The notes below the pieces were generated by a model. That model was not told the DNA's origin. It made no database searches and saw only the letters and a list, made by a program, of their open reading frames with translations. Positions 6,704 through 11,852 of a stretch of 11,852 bases of DNA are shown piece after piece (the first letter of the stretch is position 1; each line of letters starts with the position of its first letter). Location of the stretch: contig NZ_JBASXK010000084.1 of the NCBI RefSeq assembly GCF_049276915.1, positions 1-11,852 of the forward strand, in the 5' to 3' direction. Source of the DNA: Aestuariivita sp049276915. Lineage in GTDB: Bacteria > Pseudomonadota > Alphaproteobacteria > Rhodobacterales > Rhodobacteraceae. The position numbers and the translations under genes are program-made.

Positions 6704-7656
6704 TCTGGCTTGCCGCACTTGGGGTCGTCGCTCTGGCGATCTGGCTTTGGGGTATGGGCGGTTCTGATCAGGTGGCCCGTCTGGCCGCATCGGGTCAGCG
6801 CGAGGCGCAGACGGCGATGGCGGGCGCGCTGCGCGCGCTGCGCGCCGGAGAGCCGGGCGCGATTGCGACCCTGCTGGGCATTTGTTTTGCCTATGGGTTC
6901 TTTCATGCGGCGGGACCGGGGCATGGCAAGCTGGTAATTGGCGGCTATGGCATGGCGCAGCGTGTGCCGCTGGTGCGCCTGTCGGTTCTGGCGCTGGCAT
7001 CCTCGGTGGCGCAGGCATTGACGGCGGTGATGCTGGTCTACGCAGCGCTCTGGGTGCTGAACTGGGGGCGCCAACAAATGGTGGGGGCCGCCGAAGAGGT
7101 TCTGGCCCCATTGTCTTTCGGGCTGATCGCAGCGGTCGGGGCCTGGCTGGCCTTTCGCGGCATGCGCCGGTTCTGGCAGGTGAGCTGGGCCATGGATCAC
7201 GGGCATGAGCACGGGCATTCAAACGCGCATGACCATGACCATGACCATCATCATGATCATCATCATTCACACGGTCATGGGGCGGATGGCGTCTGTTCCA
7301 GCTGTGGGCACAAGCATGGTCCGACTCTGGAAGAGGCGGCTTCGGTGCGGTCATTGCGCGATGCACTTGTGGTGGTGGGAGCGGTGGCGGTGCGGCCCTG
7401 CACCGGTGCGATCTTCGTGCTGATCCTGACCTGGCAGATGGGTATTCCCATGGCCGGTATTGCCGGGGCCCTGGCCATGGCGCTGGGCACGGCCTGTATC
7501 ACGGTGGGCGTTGCCCTGGCGGCTGTCTCGTTGCGCGAAAGCGCGTTGATGCGCCTGCAGGGGGTGGCGGCTTTGCGGGCGACCGCGGCTCTGGAGTTGC
7601 TGGTCGGTCTGGTGATTGCCGTGGTGGCGATGCAATTGGCGATTTCGCTGATCTGA
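6691..7656 (+). CDS. NicO/RcnA-like nickel/cobalt-type permease
   Basis: 321-aa polytopic membrane protein of the NicO/RcnA superfamily. After TM1 (4-22), the metal-site motif HAAGPGHGK (72-80) lies in the next hydrophobic block, with further helices at about 95-123 and 138-156. A cytoplasmic-type loop (170-197) carries 15 histidines, followed by C202-x-x-C205-GHKH, together a strong soft-metal binding patch. The second half resumes with RPCTGA (235-240), matching the conserved P-C-x-G-A signature, and three more helices. The histidine loop DNA is built on CATGAC/CAT repeats. It starts inside DUF1007 without its own clear ribosome binding site, so it should be coupled to it. Whether it exports Ni/Co or imports a metal such as Zn cannot be told; pairing with a periplasmic DUF1007 protein occurs with both proposals. 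Confidence 0.88.
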   Translation: MHRLIWLAALGVVALAIWLWGMGGSDQVARLAASGQREAQTAMAGALRALRAGEPGAIATLLGICFAYGFFHAAGPGHGKLVIGGYGMAQRVPLVRLSVLALASSVAQALTAVMLVYAALWVLNWGRQQMVGAAEEVLAPLSFGLIAAVGAWLAFRGMRRFWQVSWAMDHGHEHGHSNAHDHDHDHHHDHHHSHGHGADGVCSSCGHKHGPTLEEAASVRSLRDALVVVGAVAVRPCTGAIFVLILTWQMGIPMAGIAGALAMALGTACITVGVALAAVSLRESALMRLQGVAALRATAALELLVGLVIAVVAMQLAISLI

Positions 7657-7672
7657 CCTCTTGCGAGGGGTC
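7655..7672 (+). terminator. weak hairpin after the NicO gene
   Basis: GACCTCT (7655-7661) can pair with AGGGGTC (7666-7672), with one G-U pair and a TGCG loop, overlapping the stop codon of the permease gene. No U-run follows and the MATE gene starts 23 bp later, so it may only attenuate or stabilise message ends. Confidence 0.25.
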
Positions 7673-7695
7673 TGCAATGGTCCTAGGGCTTTGGG

Positions 7696-9093
7696 ATGCA
7701 AAGCTCATCCCTGACATATGGCGGACATGTCCGTGCGTTGCTGGTGCTGGGCATGCCGTTGATCGGCGGTCATCTGGCGCAGTTTGCCATCGGGCTGACC
7801 GATACGATCATGCTGGGCTGGTACGGGGTCGAGGCGCTGGCGGCGGTGACGCTGGCGGGCACCTATTTCTTCGTGCTGTTCCTCATGGGCTCGGGCTTTG
7901 CCTGGGCGGTGATGTCCATGGTCGCCGCGTTCGAGGCGGAGGGCGATCTGACCAGCGTGCGGCGCGCCACACGCATGGGGCTTTGGCTGTCGATGATCTT
8001 TGCGGTGGCGGCCATGCCGCTGTTGTGGTGGTCCGAGCCGATCCTGTTGTTTCTGGGCCAGCAGGACAGTGTGGCTGCGGATGCGGCCGAGTATCTGCGG
8101 GTCGCCGGATGGGGCATTTTCCCGGCCCTTGTGATGATGGTGCTGAAGTCCTACCTGGCGGCGCTGTCGCGCACGCAGGTGGTGTTGTGGATGACGATCC
8201 TTGCGGCGCTGGCCAATCTGGTGGTGAATTATGCGCTGATCTTCGGCAATTGGGGCGCGCCGGAACTGGGGCTGCGCGGGGCGGCGATTGCGTCGGTCAT
8301 CACCCAGACCGTCGCGATGGGTGGCATGTTGATCTATGCGCTGGTGGTGCTGCCGGAACACGCGCTGCTGCAACGGCTCTGGCGGCCGGATTGGGAGATG
8401 TTCGCGCGGGTCTTCGCGCTGGGCCTGCCCATCGGTCTGACCATGCTGAGCGAGGTGTCTCTGTTTGCGGCCTCGGCGCTGATGATGGGCTGGCTGGGGA
8501 CGATCCCGCTGGCTGCGCATGGGGTGGCCGTGCAACTGGCAAGCGCGACGTTCATGCTGCATCTGGGGCTGGCCAACGCCGCCACGATCCGCACGAGCCA
8601 ATCCTTTGCGCGGCGCAATCGCGAGCAGTTGTCGCGCGGGGCGAAGGCGGCGATCGGTCTGTCGCTGATCGCGGCCCTGATCACGGTGGCGGTGTTCCTG
8701 AGCATTCCCGAAACCCTGATCTCGGCCTTTCTGGAACGTGACGATCCGGCGCGGATCGAGATCATCGCCATCGGCGTCGGCCTGCTGGCCATGGGGGCGT
8801 TGTTCCAGCTTGTCGATGGCGCGCAGGTCATCGCTCTGGGTCTGCTGCGCGGGATGCAGGACACGAAGCGGCCCATGGTGATCGCCGCGCTGAGCTATTG
8901 GGCGGTGGGTATCCCGGCAAGCTATGTTCTGGGCTTTCCGATGGGGTTGGGGGGGATCGGGGTCTGGCTGGGCCTGGTGCTGGGTCTGGCCTGCGCGGGC
9001 GTTTTCCTGATGTGGCGCTTCTGGCGGACGTGCCTGGTGCGCATTCCTCTGCCTGTGGAGGGCAGAATCACGGTAATGAATACAACGGCTTAA
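7696..9093 (+). CDS. MATE family efflux transporter (NorM-like)
   Basis: 465-aa, 12-helix multidrug and toxic compound extrusion transporter, a cation-coupled antiporter of the inner membrane. The N-terminal half shows the family pattern PLIGGHLAQFAIGLTDTIMLGWYG (around 21-44), with the conserved acidic D36 in helix 1 and LAAVTLAGT after it. The two-fold repeat is visible in ALGLPIGLTMLSEVSLFAASALMMGWLG (around 240-267), where E248 takes the corresponding site. Length is usual for NorM-type members. The start ATG 7696 has AGGG about 8 nt upstream. The 39-bp gap after the permease gene allows co-transcription but does not require it. Substrates cannot be inferred. It is the last gene before the composition change at about 9094. 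Confidence 0.92.
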   Translation: MQSSSLTYGGHVRALLVLGMPLIGGHLAQFAIGLTDTIMLGWYGVEALAAVTLAGTYFFVLFLMGSGFAWAVMSMVAAFEAEGDLTSVRRATRMGLWLSMIFAVAAMPLLWWSEPILLFLGQQDSVAADAAEYLRVAGWGIFPALVMMVLKSYLAALSRTQVVLWMTILAALANLVVNYALIFGNWGAPELGLRGAAIASVITQTVAMGGMLIYALVVLPEHALLQRLWRPDWEMFARVFALGLPIGLTMLSEVSLFAASALMMGWLGTIPLAAHGVAVQLASATFMLHLGLANAATIRTSQSFARRNREQLSRGAKAAIGLSLIAALITVAVFLSIPETLISAFLERDDPARIEIIAIGVGLLAMGALFQLVDGAQVIALGLLRGMQDTKRPMVIAALSYWAVGIPASYVLGFPMGLGGIGVWLGLVLGLACAGVFLMWRFWRTCLVRIPLPVEGRITVMNTTA

Positions 9094-9197
9094 CTTTCTT
9101 AGTGTGCTGTTTTCATTGCAGTTACTTGCATGAGCTTCCAGTAAGTTCTAGATAGCTATAGACGCTATTCTAGACATAAACTGGACACAAAGCCCGA
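9094..9197. other. AT-rich junction spacer; candidate attachment region
   Basis: The spacer between MATE and the integrase drops to 38% GC (23 of 60 at 9101-9160) against a clearly GC-rich background on the left. I see no tRNA, tmRNA or terminator in it. It contains the inverted repeat at 9147-9174. Because an integrase normally lies beside an attachment site, this spacer is the most likely left boundary of the element, but the core cannot be fixed without the other end. Confidence 0.4.
9147..9174. repeat. inverted repeat upstream of the integrase
   Basis: TCTAGATAGC (9147-9156) and GCTATTCTAGA (9164-9174) are reverse complements apart from one extra base, around TATAGAC. The dyad is 23 bp before the integrase ATG and overlaps TATAGA-like sequence that could be a -10 element. 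It may be an integrase arm/core site or an operator for autoregulation. Confidence 0.45.
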
Positions 9198-10370
9198 ATG
9201 CCACGCCAAATCGCCGACCAACCGATCCGCACGAAGACTCAACGCGCCAAGCTGAAACCTCGCCGCAAACCCTACTACCGGCGGCTCTCCGATAGCATGG
9301 CAATCGGTTACAGGCGGTTGAATACTCCCCCAGGTACATGGGTCGTTCGTCGCCGTGATGCCGATGGTTCTTACAGCGAAGCGAAACTGTCTGGCGTCAG
9401 TCCCGATGACGTCGTCGATGCCAATGGGATCGACATCCTGTCGTTCGATCAGGCCTGCACCCGCGCCCGTGAAGTGCTGGCCCCGTCGCCCGACGAGATC
9501 ACGCTTGAAAAGGCGGCAGAGGATTGGGCCGAGGCCAAGATCGCCGACACGGATAACCGCACCCGTCAGCAAAACTTTCGAAACGAGTGGAAGCGGCTCG
9601 CAGGCAAGTTCCCTGCTGACCAGCCCGTATCTACGATCACGGCAAAGCAAGTCCAGGCGTTCCGTGACGGTTACCTGATCAAGGGAGCGGATCCAGACAC
9701 GCAGCGTAAACGCCGCGCAACTGCGAACAAGGCACTGGCGACACTCAAAGCAATCCTGAACCGTGCCTGCGACACCCACAGTCTCGACATCACCCGCCCG
9801 TGGGCGACGGTGCAGAAGTTCAAGAAGGCGGAATCGTTTAGCAAGCGGATCATCGTTCTGGATGCCGCGCAGCGCCGCGCCTTACTTGATGCCTGCACAT
9901 CACCCGCACTGCGTGATCTCGTTCTGGCGGGCATGACTACCGGCTGCCGTTATGGTGAACTGATCTCGGCCCGTGTGCGCGATCTGGAAGGCCGCAAGCT
10001 GGCCGTAACGGGCAAGACAGGCACCCGCACCCTGACCCTGTCACCTGCCGCCAGCGGCCATCTGAGCGGCCTTGTGGACGGTGCCAACGACCCTGACAGG
10101 TTTATACTGCTACGCGACGACGGCACCCCGTGGAAGGACGGGGATCAACTTGGTGTCTTTGCCACAGCGATAAAGCGGGCAGGCCTACCCACTGATGCGA
10201 CATTCTATTGCTTGCGACACAGTTACATCACGGCCCACCTGACCGCCGGGGTGCCTGTAACCGCACTGGCCCAGCAATGCGGCACCAGCACCGGGATGAT
10301 CGAACAGACCTATGCACACTTCCTTGGTGCGGATCTCGAACGCTGGTTCTCGCTGGAGGTAGGCGGATGA
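9198..10370 (+). CDS. phage-type tyrosine recombinase (integrase)
   Basis: 390-aa site-specific recombinase that would integrate and excise the element. An N-terminal arm-binding region (1-95, rich in Arg/Lys; KPYYRRL, TWVVRRRDADGSY) precedes the SAM-like core-binding domain (about 100-195) and the catalytic domain (215-378). Catalytic residues seen: R251 in TGCRYGEL, K273 in TGKTGTRTL, R340 in FYCLRHS, and nucleophile Y372 in MIEQTYAH. The position usually held by His before LR is Y337, and the LGH box reads CGTS with T363; both variants occur in proteobacterial prophage-type integrases, so activity is expected. The start ATG 9198 keeps the typical MPRQIADxPI N-terminus, although no clear ribosome binding site precedes it. 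The stop overlaps the next gene as ATGA. Confidence 0.93.
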   Translation: MPRQIADQPIRTKTQRAKLKPRRKPYYRRLSDSMAIGYRRLNTPPGTWVVRRRDADGSYSEAKLSGVSPDDVVDANGIDILSFDQACTRAREVLAPSPDEITLEKAAEDWAEAKIADTDNRTRQQNFRNEWKRLAGKFPADQPVSTITAKQVQAFRDGYLIKGADPDTQRKRRATANKALATLKAILNRACDTHSLDITRPWATVQKFKKAESFSKRIIVLDAAQRRALLDACTSPALRDLVLAGMTTGCRYGELISARVRDLEGRKLAVTGKTGTRTLTLSPAASGHLSGLVDGANDPDRFILLRDDGTPWKDGDQLGVFATAIKRAGLPTDATFYCLRHSYITAHLTAGVPVTALAQQCGTSTGMIEQTYAHFLGADLERWFSLEVGG

Positions 10371-10810
10371 ACATTGATGATATCCTGAAGGCGGCCCGCG
10401 CCCGCAAGCGGGAGACGCTGGACGGCACGGCCCCCCTCGATCCCATTGGGGCCCGCATCGTCATCGACGAGGCCTGCAAGGGCAACCCGCGCCTGCGCGC
10501 GGCGATCGATCTGCTGCTGAATGATCGGCAGGCCCTGATCGAAGAATATCAGGTCCGCGGTAAGGAATACTTCGATCAGGATCGGACGAGCAAAGGGAAC
10601 AGGGAACGATGGGCCGACAAGCCGAACATGAAAGACCTTGTTTCGCGCATCGCGGTTGATGCGCTCAGCAGGCGCTCAAAGCCTTTCGAAAGCGTCATGC
10701 AGTGCGCAAGGGAGATCCTGGACGAGGTCAACACGCACCTCGATGTGCCCACAACGGCGAACGCCGTGCGCGCCTACATCCCGAAAAAAGTGACTGGCGA
10801 AGCGAAATAG
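10367..10810 (+). CDS. hypothetical protein coupled to the integrase
   Basis: 147 aa, not recognised. The start is ATG 10367, sharing ATGA with the integrase stop, with GGAGG at 10355-10359 (7 nt spacing); the longer open frame from 10208 would run inside the integrase gene and lacks such a signal. The protein looks soluble, charged and mostly helical, without cysteine motifs, membrane segments or signal peptide. Residues 1-16 (MNIDDILKAARARKRE) are amphipathic, 39-62 form a likely helix (GNPRLRAAIDLLLNDRQALIEEYQ), and 64-90 are a polar, basic stretch. The tight linkage suggests a role in regulation, directionality or maintenance of the element, but no homology supports one. A hairpin at 10812-10834 follows the stop. 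Confidence 0.75.
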   Translation: MNIDDILKAARARKRETLDGTAPLDPIGARIVIDEACKGNPRLRAAIDLLLNDRQALIEEYQVRGKEYFDQDRTSKGNRERWADKPNMKDLVSRIAVDALSRRSKPFESVMQCAREILDEVNTHLDVPTTANAVRAYIPKKVTGEAK

Positions 10811-10811
10811 C

Positions 10812-10834
10812 TGCAAGCTCGTAACGAGCCTGCA
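10812..10834 (+). terminator. hairpin after the 147-aa gene
   Basis: TGCA (10812-10815) pairs with TGCA (10831-10834), and GCTCG (10817-10821) with CGAGC (10825-10829) around TAA, with one A/C mismatch. It begins two bases after the TAG stop. There is no U-run, so it is a weak or Rho-assisted terminator at most; it would separate the integrase pair from the next gene. Confidence 0.3.
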
Positions 10835-10850
10835 CGGGCTGGGTGCTAGA

Positions 10851-10874
10851 CCTGATTCAAGTTAACGAATCAGG
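10851..10874 (+). promoter_or_regulatory. inverted repeat overlapping a ribosome binding site
   Basis: CCTGATTC (10851-10858) and GAATCAGG (10867-10874) are exact reverse complements around an 8-nt AAGTTAAC loop. The second arm contains the first three bases of the AGGAG ribosome binding site (10872-10876) of the helix-turn-helix gene at 10886. As RNA the stem could hide that site. As DNA the dyad is a fitting operator for the HTH protein itself. Confidence 0.5.
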
Positions 10875-10885
10875 AGCATCAACCG

Positions 10886-11215
10886 ATGAAAGACGAAGTT
10901 AAGGATCCGCCCACCGCCGCCAGCCAAGGCATCGCCTTCGCAGGCAGCTACGGCGATGCCTGGCCCATCGCGGGCGCGAAGAACCTCGCGGAACTCGCAA
11001 TGCAGATCGCAAACAGAATTGAGCGGCTTGGCCATGATCGCACGGCTGCACCGATCAACGTGCTGGTCGAAGAGATCGATCTGCCGCTGTCTACTTTCTA
11101 CTCTCTCGAGGCAGACGGCAAAGGCCCAAGGACGTTCAAACTAGGCAGGCGGAAGTACTGCCTGCTGACTGATTGGCAGGCCTGGCTACAGCTACGCGCC
11201 ACCGCCGAAGACTAA
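10886..11215 (+). CDS. AlpA/excisionase-like helix-turn-helix protein
   Basis: 109-aa probable DNA-binding protein. After a poorly conserved front, residues about 58-103 show the winged-helix pattern of AlpA/MerR-like element regulators: a helix (NVLVEEIDL), LPLSTFYSLEADGKGP (recognition helix and wing, 67-81), then FKLGRRKYCLLTDWQAWLQ, where the G-R-R wing strand and the D-x-x-A-W-L helix are typical. Such proteins activate integrase expression or act as recombination directionality factors in phages and genomic islands, and the place just behind an integrase module fits either. AGGAG (10872-10876) is 9 nt before the ATG and lies partly in a hairpin arm. It is longer than a usual excisionase (60-80 aa) because of the extra N-terminal 55 residues. 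Confidence 0.7.
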   Translation: MKDEVKDPPTAASQGIAFAGSYGDAWPIAGAKNLAELAMQIANRIERLGHDRTAAPINVLVEEIDLPLSTFYSLEADGKGPRTFKLGRRKYCLLTDWQAWLQLRATAED

Positions 11216-11300
11216 CCCATCACCCAACCAGCACCGGAACCGAAACACCCGCTTTGGCGGTCCGGTCGAGGTGCGCTCATCATCCACGGAGGATTACCGG

Positions 11301-11417
11301 ATGAAAACCATGACACCCTACGGAACCCACGGCGCGCACGGCGTGAATGACGAAGGACGCCATTTTGCCTGGGGCATGACCTTCGAGGACCGGGAAACGG
11401 AGGGGGGCGATGTCTAA
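11301..11417 (+). CDS. 38-aa small protein
   Basis: ATG 11301 is preceded by GGAGG (11288-11292) at 8 nt spacing, a near-ideal ribosome binding site, and opens 38 codons to TAA at 11415-11417. The peptide is polar and acidic at its end (MKTMTPYGTHGAHG, then DEGRHFAWGMTFEDRETEGGDV), with no membrane segment or cysteine. The last 8 bp overlap the ATG of the DUF6011 gene, so the two are likely coupled. I do not recognise a family; small ORFs of this kind are common in phage and island operons. The strong initiation signal and coupling are the reasons to call it. Confidence 0.6.
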   Translation: MKTMTPYGTHGAHGVNDEGRHFAWGMTFEDRETEGGDV

Positions 11418-11814
11418 TCGCGGCAAGCGCTGGTATTGGGTGTGGGCACCCGAGCAGGCAGATGGTCGGTTCCATGACGTTGGGATCGACAAAGACGGCA
11501 GTCTCTACAATCCGAACGGATATCCGGAAGGCGAAGTGCGCGCGGCCATTGCAGAGGCAGAGCAGCGCCGGAAGGAGAAGCGCTCGAGAGCGGCCAAGAA
11601 GGCCGCTGAGACGCGCCGCAAGCGCCGTGAGGCCCAGGTGTACGAGGTGGCCAAGGCAATCCTCGGCGGCCGCCAGCTCCTTCCCAGCATGAATTGCCGG
11701 CTCTGCGGCCGTGGGATGTCCGACGAAGAGTCCCGTGCGAGAGCGATTGGGCCCGAGTGCTGGCAAGGCGTGCTGGAGGAGGTCGAGCGTTTGCGGCAAG
11801 GCGGTGCGGCATGA
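11410..11814 (+). CDS. DUF6011-type small zinc-binding protein
   Basis: 134 aa. The C-terminal segment C96-RLC99-GRGMSDEESRARAIGPEC117W is the DUF6011 signature (C-x-x-C-G-R, S-x-x-x-x-G/A-I-G-P-x-C), probably a zinc-binding site; only three cysteines are seen, so a His, an Asp or a partner would complete it. Residues 44-76 are a highly charged, Arg/Lys/Glu/Ala-rich helix likely to be coiled coil. The N-terminus (RWYWVWAPEQADGRFHDVG) is aromatic-rich and unassigned. DUF6011 is frequent in actinophage and prophage proteins but has no established function. It starts inside the 38-aa gene, and its TGA overlaps the next ATG, so it sits in the middle of a coupled group. Confidence 0.7.
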   Translation: MSNRGKRWYWVWAPEQADGRFHDVGIDKDGSLYNPNGYPEGEVRAAIAEAEQRRKEKRSRAAKKAAETRRKRREAQVYEVAKAILGGRQLLPSMNCRLCGRGMSDEESRARAIGPECWQGVLEEVERLRQGGAA

Positions 11815-11852
11815 GCAAACCAGCATTCAAGAACTTCGACATCACGAAGACC
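11811..11852 (+). CDS. start of a further element gene (partial)
   Basis: ATG 11811 overlaps the DUF6011 stop as ATGA and remains open to the window end for 14 codons (MSKPAFKNFDITKT). The overlap junction and reading frame make it a real gene start, cut by the window edge. Too little is visible to name it. There is no strong ribosome binding site, consistent with translation by coupling. Confidence 0.55.
   Translation, partial: MSKPAFKNFDITKT

Noticed and set aside
7221..7270. Short tandem repeats suggesting a CRISPR or microsatellite element
   Set aside because: The CATGAC/CAT units are in frame and encode the histidine-rich loop of the permease; there is no spacer pattern.
6107..7366. 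419-codon minus-strand open frame opposite DUF1007 and the NicO gene
   Set aside because: Low-complexity Arg/Pro/His reading opposite two genes with clear motifs; a shadow of GC-rich codon bias.
7677..8741. 354-codon plus-strand frame inside the MATE gene
   Set aside because: Gly/Ala/Arg-rich out-of-frame reading of the transporter; the MATE frame carries the family motifs and 12 helices.
9094..9197. tRNA or tmRNA 3' end as the integrase target
   Set aside because: I found no cloverleaf arms, T-loop consensus or CCA end in the spacer.
10208..10366. Earlier start for the 147-aa protein
   Set aside because: It would lie inside the integrase gene with no ribosome binding site, whereas ATG 10367 has GGAGG at 7 nt and an ATGA junction.

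Overview
The window looks like chromosome of an alphaproteobacterium of the Rhodobacteraceae (Roseobacter-type) group. This rests on the GC-rich coding with strong third-position G/C bias, the alphaproteobacterial style of ParE, PPK2 and the NicO/DUF1007 pair, and a perfect FNR/FnrL-type box. The placement is inference from family resemblance; no rRNA or marker gene is present.

Layout. Positions 1-356 hold at most the last codons of an upstream gene, then a G-rich non-coding stretch with five perfect or near-perfect palindromes. Positions 357-4998 are all on the minus strand. In transcription order they are an epoxide-hydrolase-like alpha/beta hydrolase, a 21-codon hydrophobic small ORF whose stop abuts the next start, a class-3-lipase-like protein, parE (topoisomerase IV subunit B), and an AT-rich gene for an HNH endonuclease with a probable base-reading N-terminal domain. 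The HNH gene sits 22 bp behind parE and looks acquired.

The divergent intergenic region 4999-5110 carries TTGATCCGGATCAA, a perfect FNR-family half-site pair. It is placed well to drive the plus-strand gene ppk2 (5111-6004), which links polyphosphate metabolism to oxygen limitation. Downstream on the plus strand are a DUF1007 periplasmic protein and a NicO/RcnA-like metal permease with a 15-histidine loop (the genes overlap by 13 bp), then a MATE efflux transporter.

From about 9094 to the window end the character changes to an integrated element. A 38% GC spacer with an inverted repeat is followed by a tyrosine recombinase, an unrecognised 147-aa protein joined to it by ATGA overlap, an AlpA/excisionase-like helix-turn-helix protein behind a hairpin that covers part of its ribosome binding site, a 38-aa small ORF, a DUF6011 zinc-binding protein, and the start of another gene cut by the window edge. 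These genes are all on the plus strand and mostly translationally coupled. The far end of the element is outside the window, so prophage, satellite and genomic island cannot be told apart. I did not find a complete new multi-gene system. The best leads are the FNR box at ppk2, the HNH gene behind parE, the coupled small ORF before the lipase, and the unknown integrase-coupled protein.
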